Positions 10,868 to 23,439 of a stretch of 64,000 nt of DNA are shown in pieces (within the stretch, counting starts at the first letter, position 1; the number at the start of each line of letters is the position of its first letter). The notes beneath the pieces are model-generated. The model searched no databases. It was not told the DNA's origin and saw only the letters and a list, made by a program, of their open reading frames with translations. A program made the translations under genes and the position numbers. This DNA is from Ryuthela nishihirai (lineage: Eukaryota; Arthropoda; Arachnida; Araneae; Heptathelidae): positions 21,017,283 to 21,081,282 of the forward strand of contig JAWZYU010000017.1 of the NCBI GenBank assembly GCA_038380435.1, in the 5' to 3' direction.

Positions 10868-11070
10868 ATCCGTCCCATGGCTGAGTAGTTAGCACGCTTG
10901 GTCACTGATCTAAGGGACCTGGGTTCAAGCCCCGGGTAAGGCATAGATGTATGTGTCGTTTTTCTGCTGAGGTCCTGCCATCCTCTCAGACCTTCTACTA
11001 TGGCATATAAACTGATAGGCTCCTGTCAGACCTCTGTGGCAAGCAGCTGCTTGAGGGGGTATTTATTTTA
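10868..11070 (+). mobile_element. SINE family B, full-length copy
   Basis: This is the best full copy of the second SINE. It has a tRNA-like head CCATGGCTGAGTAGTTAGCA with B-box-like GGGTTCAAGCCCC, a body (TTCTGCTGAGGTCCTGCCATC), then two palindromic tail motifs (CTGATAGGCTCCTGTCAG and AAGCAGCTGCTT), ending GAGGGGGTATTTATTT. Length is about 200 bp. Target-site duplications are not clear. Confidence 0.85.
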
Positions 11071-11101
11071 TTATTTATATATTATAATATTAAGAATCAT
11101 T

Positions 11102-11465
11102 GGGGCAGTGGTGGCTTAGTCGGTAGCATGCCAGGCTCGTAATCTGCAGTTCCCAAGTTGTAGTCCCAGCTGGGCCAGCATTGAGATTTATCTCTGCAAA
11201 ACTTCCCATCCTGCCCACTGTCAGTAGGGGACACTGATGGGCTTTGGAAAGGCCATCATCCATCAGATGGGAAGTTAAGCTATGGCTCCATATATAGGAG
11301 AGCCATACTTTCTGCATATTAAAAAACACTGTGGATGACCTTGACAGGAGGTGACCATCTGTCTCCCAACAGTTGTTCCAATGGGTCCCCTCCCCCAGCC
11401 TTCTCTTGCCCAGCCATTTAGCCCATTGTGCACAAAAATGTGCTGCTAAGGGCTAAAACAACCCA
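11102..11465 (+). mobile_element. SINE family A, full-length diverged copy
   Basis: It begins GGGGCAGTGGTGGCTTAGTCGG and ends AACAACCCA. ATTAAGAATCATT (11089-11101) and ATTAAGAATTATT (11466-11478) form a 13-bp target-site duplication with one difference. It sits a few dozen bases downstream of the family B copy. Confidence 0.9.
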
Positions 11466-12355
11466 ATTAAGAATTATTCAATAAAAACAATACTACAGTA
11501 GTTTATGCTAGTCTCATAAACTACAGTAGTATCTAGTAGAATTTTCCTAGCTATACTTAATAGCACAGTACTCTTGTTTACATAATTATAGCTTCATATT
11601 ACAGTAGACTCCCTCTTATCCTGCTTGTATGGGACTGGACCCTGGCCGGATGAACAAAAGGCCATTTAATTCGAAAATTGTGTCAGAAAATAAATAAAAC
11701 GGCAAATGACAAAAATACTAACTGTACTGTATTTTAATAAATAATTTGTTGTACAATATTAACAATTTACTCACTCACTTGAAAAAGTCTGATTTTATTT
11801 TGTTTTATTCGAACTTAACACTTCTATACCTGCAAAGTCTTGCCATTTTTTTAATAAACATCACATCATTGGCAGATGAGGCCTATTGTTCAATGCATCT
11901 TACTACAGCATCAAAAGCTTCGTTTCCTTCAATATGACTAACTTTCCTTTCTTCTTCCTCTTCTTCATTCTCTGCTTCTTCTCCATTCCCTTCTTGGTAG
12001 ACTGCATTGATAATTTTGTCATCATTCAATGTTTCATTTTCCAACTGTTCATCACCTTTTAACCATTTTTTTTTGTCATCTTCTTCAAGTGTGTCACATC
12101 CAGGCAGCAGTTTAAAGTCATTAAGCAGTGAAATATTGTCATTATCCATCATATCTTTGGCAGGCTCATTCGATACTTTCGTATTGTCATCTTGGTACTT
12201 TCTACACAGTTTTTAACTTCAAGCCAAAGTTTTCTCTACGACTTCACAAACGTTGTATGAGGCATTTCTTCAAAAGCTCTTGCCAACATATAGATCACAG
12301 CCTTGATATTTGTTATTTTCAAAGCATTTAAAAGTCCTATTCTGTCATTTTTGGT

Positions 12356-12958
12356 TCACTGTAGAATTTCTGAAAGAAGCTTTCTCTTGTATCGCCTTTT
12401 TAAACTTACAAGCGCACCTTGATCCATTGGTTGCACTAAAGATGTTACATTAGGTGGCAAAAGCATGTCTTTTATGTTGTCAGAAATGAGTTCGCTTGGG
12501 TGTGTTATGGCATTGTCGAGAATGTGTAGGACCTTTACAGGCATTTTAAGACTTATCAAGTGGTTTTTTACTTTTGGAACAAATTCTGTGAAGAACCACT
12601 CTTTAAACAAATACAAGTCTATCCAAACAGACTTTTGAGCTTTGTAGTAAACTGGCAGTGCAGCTAAATTTAAATGCTTGAATGCTCAGGGTTTTGCTGA
12701 TTTCCCAATTACAAAAAGAGGAAATTTGTGTGTACCTGCAGCATTTGTACACACAGCCACAGTGATTCTTTCTTTGTTTGTTTTAAATCCTGATGCTGAG
12801 GTTTCTTGTGCTGTCACAAACGTTTTCATTGGAAAAAGTTTAAAATTTAACCCAGTCTCATCTACATTGTAGAATTGTTCTGTGCATAGACCTTCTTCTT
12901 CAATATGCACTAAAAGTTGTTTTGAAAATTCCTTTGCTGCTAAAGGATCAGCTGACAA
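12356..12958 (-). pseudogene. Pogo/Tigger DDE transposase core (broken)
   Basis: Two open pieces cover the catalytic core. Positions 12686-12958 hold QFYNVDETGLNFKL with the first Asp, ITVAVCTNAAGTHKFPLFVI, and a GKS following. Positions 12356-12616 hold HILDNAITHP with the second Asp and SLVQPMDQGALVSLK with the third Asp. In active family members this DDE domain cuts DNA at the terminal repeats. The frame is lost between the pieces and upstream of them, so no functional protein is expected. It is antisense to the host gene and contained in the element above. Confidence 0.85.
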
Positions 12959-13043
12959 TTTCTTACCACAAACACCAAAGTAATGAAGACCCTGCCATTT
13001 TTTCCAGCAAGAAAGCCATCCCTCGCTTGCTGAAAAAACTTCC

Positions 13044-13430
13044 AGGGAGCGGGGGTGGCTCAGTCGGTAGCGTGTCAGGCTCGTAATCTGTAGTTCCCAG
13101 GTTCGAGTCCCAGCTGGGTCAGCGTTGAGATTTATCTCCGCAAAAATTCCCCGCCCTGCCTATGGTCAGTAGGGGACACCGATGGGCTTGGAAAGGCTGC
13201 CGTCTGTCGGATGGGACGTTAAGCCATGGCCCCGTGTGTGGGAGAGCCATACCCTGTGCACGTTAAAGAACACGCTGGATGGCCTTGACGGGAGGCTACC
13301 ATCTGTCTCCCAACAGCTGTTCCAGTGGGTCCCCTCCCCCAACCTTCTCTGAGCCTTCGGGGTCCATGTGACCTGGCCATTTAGCCCATGGTGTGCAAAA
13401 AAGTGCCGCTCAGAGGTAAAACAACCCAAC
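13044..13430 (+). mobile_element. SINE family A, full-length copy in the pogo element
   Basis: CTGAAAAAACTTCC (13030-13043) and CTGAAAAATCTTCC (13431-13444) are the target-site duplication. The copy is nearly identical to those at 3101 and 40266, so it is younger than the pogo element that it interrupts. Confidence 0.93.
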
Positions 13431-14040
13431 CTGAAAAATCTTCCCTATTATCGATTTTTTGAATGAAGGATTAATGCTTTTTCTTTCAAGATTGGCCTAC
13501 TGATTGGTGTTCCTTTTTGACACTCTTTATGGACCATAACCAAAGTGCATCATTGATGATTTCATTTTTCGGCTTTTTAAGAGTGCATCGAGAAGAAAGC
13601 ATTTTTTCAGACTCAAGTGCAAAAATCTTGTAAAGGTTTTCTATTCCTTCTCCAGTCATTTACCATGCTTTTACCAACACTGTTGTTCATCACAAATATG
13701 CTTTACTGGATGACCTTTGTCAATACGTTCTAATGCTTTTAATTTCATATCCATCATAACGACATTACACATGTGTTTTCACCCACTCATTTTGTACCAC
13801 ACAATAATTAATAGATCACAACACACACTCCTGTATACGCACTGTACACTGCAATATTCACAAAGGGGAACTGAAGCAAATATGTACTGTACTATAAACA
13901 AAACACACGGCAACTTGCTTTCGCTTTTTGGAACTGAAGCAAATAAACGAAACAAGCAGCAACTTGCTTCTGCTTCTTGGAACAACCAGTTAAAGCGGGG
14001 GCTGGTTGAGCCAAGACCGGATAAGAGAGAGTCTACTGTA

Positions 14041-14740
14041 TTATGCCTAATTAATGCATTAATATATAAACAATGAATAACAATCTTTTTTTGATTTTGG
14101 ATTATCATCCATTAAATGCTGTATGCCTAAAGGAACTGAAAGAGAAGAAAAGCAAGCTTGTATCATTCACCAAAAGAAGTCAACACCATCTGTGTGGGTA
14201 TTAAAGTGGGAGGGGCAAAACAACCCCATCATATTGTTGGTTGGGGACCACAAACTGAGAGTAGTCTGTGGTCCACCACCACCTATGACAGTTCTACTGA
14301 CAATTTGGTATATCAGTAGGTACAGAATATCGACTCCCATAGACTACTATGTTAACCAGTAATTGCCAAACTCCAAAATCGTTTATAGTTTCATTTTGCA
14401 AACTCCAGTGGAATGTACAAGTGTCACATTTTTATTCCTGAAACACATGAATATTGTACTGACTGTATTACAGACATCAATATTTTTCTTCTAGTGAAAA
14501 ACCTTGCACTGTTCATAAATGATGAGTTGAACCTCTGTGTCTCCTTTGTGCTACACACATTTTCTTTGTTATTGTGAAAATTTCTTTGTTTACTGAAAAA
14601 TAGGTATAAATTTGTTTTATTTGTTATTGCGAAAATTCAAAAAGCTAATGTTCATAAACTGAGAGAAGGGTATATTTACTTGGTAACTGCTTTCAAATTT
14701 TTTATCTACCATTGCAATCCTTTATTTTTTCTCAAAGAAA
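14041..14740. other. Intron, nothing recognised except a small hairpin
   Basis: A hairpin with 12-base arms (one mismatch) lies at 14245-14274, within GGACCACAAACT...AGTCTGTGGTCC. The 79-codon frame at 14123-14362 shows no recognisable family. Confidence 0.45.
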
Positions 14741-15113
14741 AGGAGTGGGGGTTGATGCAGTCAGTAATGCAACAAGTTCATAATATGCAGATATGCAGTC
14801 TCCAAGTCTGAAGCTAAACTGTATGTATCTCCACTAAACTGCCCACTCTGCCCTTGATCAGAAAGGGAATGGAAAGGCCACTGTCTGTTTTATGGAATGT
14901 AAAGCTATGATTCCACGTACAGGAGATTCATACTCTGCACACGTTAAATAACTGCTGGATGTCCTAGATGGGAGGTTTCCCTATATCTCCTAACAGCTAT
15001 CTATTAGATCCCTTCCCCTACTCAACTCTCTAAGTCTCTAAGATCCTTGTGATGGACCTTTTAGTGCATTGTGCACACAAAAGTGTTGCTCAGAGACAAA
15101 ACAACTTAACCCT
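14741..15113 (+). mobile_element. SINE family A, old diverged copy
   Basis: The order of conserved blocks is kept but eroded: GGTTGATGCAGTCAGTAA, AAAGGCCACTGTC, GCACACGTTAAATAACTGC, TGCTCAGAGACAAAACAAC. No clear target-site duplication. Confidence 0.75.
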
Positions 15114-15177
15114 TAATGAAAAAATAACGAATATGCTGTTTTAAATGAATTCTGGAATTCCTTCAGTACTACATATA

Positions 15178-16045
15178 TAGTAAGGTCCAAAAGTTTCCTG
15201 CCCAAGGATATTAAAGAGGTAATAGAATCAAGCAATAATTTTTATTTTTCAATATAATCACCCTTTATTTCAATGCATTTTTTAGAATGGCTAATTGACT
15301 TTTCTATACCACTGAAAAAATAATCTGAAATTTTTTCCTTAAAATGGTCTAAAACTGCAGAAACTTCTTCATCACTTGCAAATTTTTTCCCACACAGTTC
15401 CGATTTCAATTTTGAAATCAAAAAATAGTCGCTAGGGGCTAGGTCAGGGCTGTATGGTGGGTTAATTCCTGGAAGCAACATTGCTGAATAGCAGCCTTCG
15501 CAGCAACTGAAGTGTGCACTGGCACATTGTTGTGCAATAACCTCACTCACTGGGACAGCTTTCCTCGACATTTCTCTTTAATGGTATCCTTCAATTTGTA
15601 CATTAATGATGCATAATATTCACCAGTAACTGTAGTATTTCATTCTTTAAAGTCGACTAGCAGAATCCCCTGTTTTAAAAAAAAAATTAAGTAATCAAAA
15701 TTTAAAAAACAATAAAAATAATAAAAATTAAAGAAAATTTTAAAATTAAGAGAAGATTTAAATCTAAATGTCGTTTTATTTCTGCCAGGCTTTTGCCTTC
15801 TTTCACCAAAAATTTAATGATTGCGCAATACTCAAATTTAACCATTTTAAAATATTGGGCAACAGCACTTCTATCTGTGATGCTAGCTGGAGTGCTATTG
15901 ATGCTAGAGCTCAAAATTTTAACTGCAGTCCAACAAAACATAGGGTGGGGGGTTGACAGAGTTAGACCTGTCAATTCTTATTCTAACACGTTCAGGACGG
16001 TACGTAGTAAGGTCCAAAAGTTCTAACAACTTTTGGACCTTACTA
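15178..16045 (-). mobile_element. Short mariner element with terminal inverted repeats
   Basis: TAGTAAGGTCCAAAAGTT at 15178-15195 and its complement at 16028-16045 mark the ends (these coordinates include the presumptive TA). The minus strand encodes a mariner start-like MVKFEYCAIIKFLVKEGKS (15790-15845) and C-terminal PPYSPDLAPSDYFLISKLKS and YFFSGIEKSISHSKKCIE (15242-15470), ending GDYIEK. The central part with the first catalytic Asp is missing. At 868 bp it is well below the roughly 1.3 kb usual for mariner, so it is internally deleted. An extra inverted copy of the terminal repeat at 16005-16022 makes the right end a hairpin. Confidence 0.9.
16005..16045. repeat. Hairpin formed by a doubled mariner end
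   Basis: Eighteen-base perfect arms (16005-16022 and 16028-16045) are separated by the five bases CTAAC. Confidence 0.92.
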
Positions 16046-16625
16046 TGTATATATATATCTTATATTATAGTATAGTTAATTTTATCTTAATGAATTTTTT
16101 TAAATAAGCCAAGTTTTTCTTTAGCCCTTTATGGCCTGTCAGAACTTTAAATTTTGCAAGTTGAAAAAGCATTACTATCTTTCAAAGTAAATGAATAGTG
16201 ACCTGTAGAGACTTCTAAGCCTCATTAACAATAAAAATTGTTTATAAAGAATATAAACCCTTTTTTCTTCACTTACCTATTAAAAAAAACTTTTCTTTAA
16301 AACTAAAATTTCTGTTTTCAGTTTTAATAATATACAAGATGATGGAAAAATTCAGACCACAAAGTGTTAATGTGCTGATAGAACAGATATTATAAAGCTC
16401 TCTTCAAACTGGCTACTATTTGCTATTAGTATTTGCAGTTAAGTGGCTAATATATGAGTATAGCAATTGTTTTACAATTTTATGGCTTGCCTGCATTTGA
16501 GTATTTTATCTATAGAGGAGTCAGGTTTTTAATGATAATGATTATGACCATGAATTGGCAACATTTTACATTAGCACTTCAGCATAGTTCTAATGGCTGA
16601 GGATGACACTTAAATGGGGCTGAAG

Positions 16626-16813
16626 GATATCTATTGACAGCTCAACAATAATGGAGTATGTCTATTCTGCCAGTAAGTAAAACTGAAATTCTCAATTGTG
16701 GTATTGCAATACTTCAATAATTATAAGTATTGCAATACCACAATTGAGAATTTCAGTTTTACGTACTGGCAGAATAGACATACTCCATTATTGTTGAGCT
16801 GTCAATAGATATC
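16626..16813. repeat. Long near-perfect inverted repeat (88-bp arms)
   Basis: Positions 16626-16713 and 16726-16813 are inverted copies with a single mismatch over 88 bases and a 12-base loop. The stretch lies in the intron between exons c and d, so the host pre-mRNA would carry a long double-stranded stem. No flanking target-site duplication was evident. It could be a young MITE, a template-switch inverted duplication, or the source of small RNAs. Confidence 0.95.
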
Positions 16814-17637
16814 TTAAAATTATTCATGTTGACTAATGTGAACATCAGGTCATGATTTAAGAAAAAAATAAAGATTGGGGGGAGGGGTATAGGTATCATA
16901 ATCAAGTAGGTGTAAGTGTTATAATTGAGCCAGTAAAAAGGGGAGGTGGGAAAAAAAGCTGGATTTCCATTATAGTGTAACATTTTCCCTTTTAAGAGGT
17001 TTTTGAAATGCACAAAATATGCACAAGTTTAATAATTTTTGGTCTCCATTATCCTTACTAGCATTCAGAAAGGTGGAGAGACCCCTCCCCCCTAGGCCCT
17101 GGTGAGCTTCAATATTTTTTGCTTTTGCCATTAGTGCTAGTTTCATAATAATGTGCAGTCTTTATTTACTAAAGGTATAAAACATTGGCATTAAATTCTG
17201 TAAGCAGAAATAACTATTATAGATTAAACAGTATCATTGGTGTCTGCATTGGGGAAGGCACTTACCCTTCTGGAAGTGTTTTTTTTTTAAGTTATAAGAC
17301 GCTGGAGGGTTACTTGTTTTCCTGGCTTGTATTATGAGGGCTTGAAATGATAAAATTTTTGATAATAAAGTTATATATAAATAAGAGACTTCTTATTGGA
17401 AACATGTAAATTATCTGAAATTGACTCAACACTAAGTATGATACGAAGCCATGCTCATTATCTAAAAGAATAGCAGTGGTGTTCTTTCAAAGATCCTTGT
17501 CCCCCCCCCCCCCCCCACTCTCCTTCCCAAGAGAAATTTCTGCTGATGCCACTAGGAAGTATGTCATGAAATTTGATTGTCATATGCACATTCTTATAGT
17601 TATCTTGATACTGATAATATACTTTATAATGTTTTAG
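16814..17637. other. Intron with a 16-base C-run
   Basis: A homopolymer of C lies at 17501-17516. No element was recognised. It ends with acceptor TGTTTTAG. Confidence 0.6.
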
Positions 17638-17913
17638 AGCTTAGAGGCCAGTACAAATGAAATAGAAAGGTTGAATACTATGTTAAAAGAAAAAGGAAAG
17701 GAGCTGGAAGAAATGATAATTAGCATAAAAGGATTCCAAAAGACAGTTGAAGACAAAGAAAGTGAAATTTTGCAGCTTAATTCGAAACTTGAAGAAATGA
17801 AGCAAGAAGTACAGAAAGTGAATCAACAAAGCAGTGAAACTTCCAGTCATCTTCAAGAACAAATTTCTGAATTCAGGACTCAACTGGAAAATCTTGAAAA
17901 GGAAAGAGATGAG
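17638..17913 (+). CDS. Coiled-coil protein, exon d (92 codons)
   Basis: Acceptor TGTTTTAG, donor GTAAAA (weak at +5), phase 0-0. It encodes SLEASTNEIERLNTMLKEKG... through ...LENLEKERDE. It has the same length as exon b; its K-E-S-E-I-L-Q-L and closing E-K-E-R-D-E align with exons b and e. Open throughout and proline-free. Confidence 0.9.
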
Positions 17914-18763
17914 GTAAAAGAATACTTTATTTTTGATTTGAAAGTGTAAAAATCATCACGAAGTAATTTTTGTAATTTATATGATAACTGTTTCTTAGAT
18001 ACATGTGCATAAAGTCTTCAGTTACCCACAGTTTTTGTGTTTTCTCTATACATATCTACTCAGCAAGAATGATTTATTAATCTACTTCTGCCAGTTTAAA
18101 TAAAGTGTTCTTTGTTCTTCTCAATCTCTTTGTTTTATTATCTTGGTTTTTTCATCCCTTAAATAACATTATAATCTGTCTTCTGTCACTCTGCTTAGAA
18201 GGAATGCAACCAAGTCAACATAGCCTTATTGGATATAAAATGCTACTAAAAAACTTATGTCCTTTCATTTACTTAGTCCTAAATTTTAAAGTTTTCTCCC
18301 ACTGTTCCTTTCTCTGAATGATATTAATTTCCAGTTAACAAAAAGTTTCATTAGTATAAAATACTAATTTTCGAAGTTTGAAACAAAACATATTATCTGA
18401 AACAATTGCTTAGTCACACAAAATCCTAAATTCCTAAGTAATAAAAGAGTTTGCATGCAAAAATGTAGTTTGTAAACTGCATTTTGTACACCTAGAGTTT
18501 AATAGACTCGCAGTGCCATCTTGACTATATAACTATCATTATCACCTGGTAAATATCACACCTAATAAAGTTCCTCAATGCTACATGCATGAATCACATA
18601 ATTCTAAATACGACTGTTAACTGAGTTAAACATTTTTTTATTGTAATGAGGAAGTAATGAGTTAACTGTCATCTACATCCATTATTTGATATATTCCCTT
18701 TAACATTGTGCATTCTAATATGCTCTAAGAGTACTTGAGTTGCAGAGGTAACTGCAAGCCTGC
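17914..18763. other. Intron, nothing recognised
   Basis: AT-rich sequence up to the start of the piggyBac-like element. Confidence 0.5.
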
Positions 18764-21039
18764 TTAACCCTTCCAGTTTCCACATTGTCTGTATACTTTC
18801 GAAGAATCTGAATTGAAAGGCCAAGGACGTATATATATATGTTTTTAGTACAACAAAAAAAAATAATTTTTTTAAAAATAAAAAGTGTTGTTGTAATTTT
18901 TTATATATATAACTTATAAAAATATATAATTCAGGCTACAAAAATAATATTTTGTTTTTCAATTTGATGCATATTTTATTAAACTACAATATAAATAATT
19001 TTATAAAGCCATCTGAATGCCATTCTTAGAAGCACTAAACGGTATTGCTGATTTGCTTGTTAACGTTCCTATTTTCTGAAGCAACCTTCTGATTTAAGCT
19101 CACAAGTTTGATTTGAACTATTATCAACAAATTTTTTTCATAAATTTTCGAAAATCTCCTAAAAATTAACAAAAAAAAAAACCTGCTATTTTTAAAAACA
19201 ATAGATTTTGGAAGTAATTACAAAATATGTACCTCCATTTCGTTTTCTGTTTCACACACTTTTCTGTCATAAACCTATTTCAGTATTCCCAAGTTATTTT
19301 TATCATTTTTCCTAGCATTCTAAGCATCTTTCCTGCCTTCAAATCGAAACTGAAAGTAAACACATCCTTTTTAGAAATTCTGGTTGCACTTGCATTTAAA
19401 AAAGTAGTTCTGCTTCACTGAGTCAAACAAGACACAGATGGCTGACACATGTTATCTCCTTTCTGTTTGCCAGAAGTGTGTTTTACAGTTTTGGTCCAGC
19501 ATATTGGATACTTTTTGTAAAATTAGTATTTTTTTTATATTTAAATCTTGTTAGTTTTCATTTCAGTAGATTTATTTTCGGAAATTAGCAATCTTTTGGC
19601 CGATCATTAACTATTGATTTTTTCATAGTTATGTTATCTCGTATGGCCAGCCTACAACTTGTTGCTGTGGATATTTTACATCGCATTAGGCTATATGTTA
19701 ATTTTTATTTTATTATTTATTACTTTTCCAATAAAACTTTGATATAGTATCATTTTCTGAAAATGAAAAGGTCTTGGATATGAAGGCAAATTCATTTCTG
19801 TATATTTACTTCCGTTAGCTATCTTCAATCGGCTGATTTATCGATCTTTCATAGTTATGCTACATCGGAGGCCAGCTTAAAAGTTGTTGTGGATATTTTA
19901 TTTAACATCCCAGTAGGTTATATGTAATTTTTCTTTTATTTTTCTTGTTTTTTTAGTAAAAAAACTTTGAGCTTGTACCATTTTTCTGAAATTGAATGTC
20001 TTGGATACGGAAGCAAAATTGACTTCCTTGCTATGGAAATCGGCCATCATTTGGGAGGGCAATTTCAGGAAGGGCTGGTCCTTGGTGCACAAAAACCTTT
20101 CTGCACTTAGCCAAGATCACAAACTTCAACACCCAAAGAAAAAATTCATAATGTTTAGTAAAAAAAGCAGCCAAGGAAGTTTTTTTTCTATTTCATAACC
20201 AGTTCAGAAAATCCTGTGAATGTGAGAAGTTTGAGTCACGTTGTATAACACTGGCCATGTTTAAAATATATAATACTGAAAAGAATCATTAAAAGGAATA
20301 AAAATCGTATTTCAGGTTGAATATTATTATTTGGGAGGAAATTTCCTTTCCATAAATATATAATTTAACTCTTTTTTATTCAGCAGGTTTTCCAAAATGA
20401 AGCCTTAATTGTATAGTGCGATCATTTTTTTTTCACCATATCACATTGAAAAAGACTTATTAAAATCAATATGCTTGCAAATTTGTTTATATTATTTATT
20501 TTTATAAAATTCGTAATTAAATTCTGTCTAATTTGGTATTTGACATGACCTATTTCCATTGATTGATTATTTTTTTTTTAAATTCTAAAGTTGACTTATT
20601 TATCTGATTCAGCACAGTTGGCTAAAAGCCGGGAATTTTCTCAAAGTATTGTAACAAGAAAAATATTTACTTAAAACCAAAAAAGTAATTTTTTTGTTAT
20701 TCAGAAATATATAGTCATTCATGTGCATTGTAATCATTTCTGTCTATTAGTTTTTTTTAATAAAAATTTTTTGTGTTGCCAGATGCATTTTTTTATTATA
20801 TGACTCTAAAAAAAGTCCTATTAAAATAAAACATATCGTCTTTTTTGTTAAATACTTTATTTTCAGAGAATCTAGAATTAAATGCTGATTAATTTGGTAT
20901 ACAACATGCCATAATTCCTTTCATTAGTTATTTGGCAAAAAAGTTCTAAAGTTAAAGTTTTTTTGGCTGAGCATAGTGAGAAAATATCTTGGCCTCTGGA
21001 TGGAAACCTGTTTTTCAGCCTGGACACTGGAAGAGTTGA
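18764..21039 (+). mobile_element. PiggyBac-like non-autonomous element, copy 1
   Basis: It starts TTAACCCTTCCAGTTTCCA (TTAA at 18764-18767) and ends CCTGGACACTGGAAGAGTTGA, a decayed mirror image of the start with the expected final TTAA mutated. TTAA target sites with CCC...GGG ends are typical of piggyBac. The interior is AT-rich, without a recognisable transposase. Positions about 18960-21020 are repeated inverted at 39200-41870, and its last 200 bases resemble the element at 59532-60870. Orientation is assigned only relative to those copies. Confidence 0.75.
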
Positions 21040-23430
21040 TGTTTACATTTTCTTGGATACCATCTTTCTCTTGCTGTTAACTCTATATCCTTCAATATAA
21101 GTACTTCAGCAATTCTTGCAGACTACACTTAACAGAATTTGGCTGTCAGTTTAACTTAACACTAACATTTAACAACATTTAACTGTGAGCAGTATCAGTC
21201 TGTAGTTTAGTTTTTGCTTTTGCCAGTAATATCATTCTGTTAGTTTCTATTTTATCCTATTGTTCATTGACATCCACCTATCTTCTGCAGTAACTTGCTG
21301 TCCTCTCTGAACATGAGGATTTCATTCTCAGCATCTGATGGAATATGTAAAAACTCTGCAATTTATAGCATATATTACTTACCTTCTATCAACTAATCAA
21401 CATCAATATAAACTTTTTAAAGTATGATACTATGACTTTTAAGCCCATGTATCTATCTGTAAATATGGATGCCATTGTAAACTCTATCACCAGGTTTACT
21501 TTAAGCTAAGGGATTGAAATTATGTCCTGTCATTGTGTCTAGCAATAGGAAATGTTTTATCCTGTTCAAGCTGAGAAAGTATTTTGAATGTGTAAATGTA
21601 TATATTAAATAACTTACTGTTCAGTGACTTGATTTATTTAACCAATTTTTTGTATTAAGTATAATTATTAATTATATCTTTTTTTCCTCCATGTGCAAGG
21701 GCATTATTTTGAACATTGTTAAACATTTGCACCTATATTAAATTTATGGACTGTAAAACTAACCAGAGGTAATGAAATGGCCTACAAAGTTTAATGACTT
21801 GTGAAGTGGTCTACCAACCTCAAAAGATTTGCCCAACCATACTCTAAATTTTTAACAGTGATTAGGGGGAATTTATTAAATTTCAAGTTTTTTCTGTTGG
21901 ACTAATGAAAGACTGAGTTCATTAATTTGGAACATTATAATGGCTATGGATTCAAAGTCTTGCTTAATCTTTTGAAGTTTTCTGTCTCATATTCCCATTA
22001 AGTGGTCTCTTATTTCCATTAAGTGGAGAAAAAAGGGGCACATTTGATTAATAGTTTATTAGCAACATGATTTACAAACTGATACAAAAGTACTTGAGAT
22101 TAATGTATAGAGAGCAATGCTCCTAAAAGAGTAATCTTGATACTTCATTTCCACTGGCTGCTTGATTAATCATATTGTGCAAAAGTACATGCCAATTTAC
22201 ACAATATTTCAGTTTCCCAATTATCACTGTAACCTAAGCATATCTTTATTTTTTTCAGTCAAAAACAGTGCAATTGGCAGCTGCTATTAATAATACTGAA
22301 AGCTATGTGTAGTCACATTAGTGTTTAACTTCTTGGCATGTCACTGCCAAAATTTTCACAAGTAATTCAGCAATTTTCATCTGCTTAAACCAGTGGTTTC
22401 AACTTTTTTTGAGGTTGGGGAAACTTGTAATATCTTGAATAACCTGCTCTTAAACATGCACAAAGTATTTTCAACATATACCCTCGCACCTCTTATTTTT
22501 GTGTCTGTATAATTGTATCCTTAGTTGAACCTCTTCCCCCCCCCCCATCCCTGTACAAAATTCCAAATAATTAAAAATAGTGCCATAAGACTAGGACATT
22601 GCCAACTATTGTACTCTCACAACTGAACTGGGGCTTGCCAGAATGAGTAGGGGAGAGGTAGTAGTAGCAAAAGCTCATGAATGAGGTCAACATCCTGCAC
22701 ATATGAAGTTCTTTGCTATTAATTTTACTTTTCACTTATACTGAATGTAAATGTTCCAATGGAACTAAATTTTAATATGCTGTCTTCCTGGTGATAATAT
22801 CTCGTATATATGTGTGTGAGGCAGGCAGGCAGGCAGGTGCCCTAAACCAATAGCTTTTATCAATGAATACAATATGATACCAAATAAAATTCTAAAATGT
22901 GTATTAGAAAGAGGACCAAAATTTGGTTTAACCTATGCACAAATTAATACCAGAAATAGGAAACAGAATAATATCTTTCCACAAGGATCAAAGTAAATGT
23001 CTTTTACCCTTTGTCAACAATCATGTGAATACCATTCTGCACACTAAACTCTTCCAAGCAACTTACCTTTAGACCATTTATCTTGATAGATGTTTCCATG
23101 ACAGATTGAATGTGCTTAGAGATTTTTGTACTTTTGATATGTGCAGTAAGTTCTTGACACATATATGCAGATTTGCACTTGTTCCTCCAAAGTTAACGCT
23201 TGTTTGAAAACTTGTCATTACATGTTATAAACAAAGGCCATATCATCGTTTCTCTCTTTGCTGGCGGCAGGTAAATTTTTGGGTCTATGAAATCTGTGCA
23301 ATATTGCTATGAAGCTTACTAAAGACAGAGAAAGATTTTATATTTTCACAAGGATGTGACTTGGGGATGGCACAAAAATAATTCATGCCAATTTATCACA
23401 AGTATATGAGGATCATGCCTGTTCTTATGA
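21040..23430. other. Long intron segment, little recognised
   Basis: A hAT-like single end (CAGTGGTTTCAACTTTTTT) occurs near 22391 without a partner. A (GGCA)n run lies at 22819-22837. Otherwise it is unannotated AT-rich sequence. Confidence 0.4.
22819..22837. repeat. (GGCA)n microsatellite
   Basis: Four tetranucleotide units in AT-rich surroundings. Confidence 0.8.
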
Positions 23431-23439
23431 CACTGTTAC

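Larger units (their letters stand above)
11602..14038 (-). mobile_element. Pogo/Tigger-type transposon, complete but decayed
   Basis: Inverted ends CAGTAGACTCCCTCTTATCC (11602 onward) and the complement of GGATAAGAGAGAGTCTACTG (ending 14038) are flanked by TA on both sides (11600-11601, 14039-14040). On the minus strand the transposase pieces follow in order: helix-turn-helix (MKLKALERIDKGHPVKHIC, near 13740), first DDE block (YNVDETGLNFKL, near 12860), second and third blocks (VLHILDNAITHPSELIS and NVTSLVQPMDQGALVSLKRR, 12380-12530), and an acidic C-terminal tail (11883-12152). Stops and frame changes make it a pseudogene. A family A SINE is inserted at 13044-13430. Confidence 0.93.

Noticed and set aside
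22391..22420. hAT element from a CAGTGGTTTCAAC-type end
   Set aside because: No matching right end or 8-bp target duplication was found.
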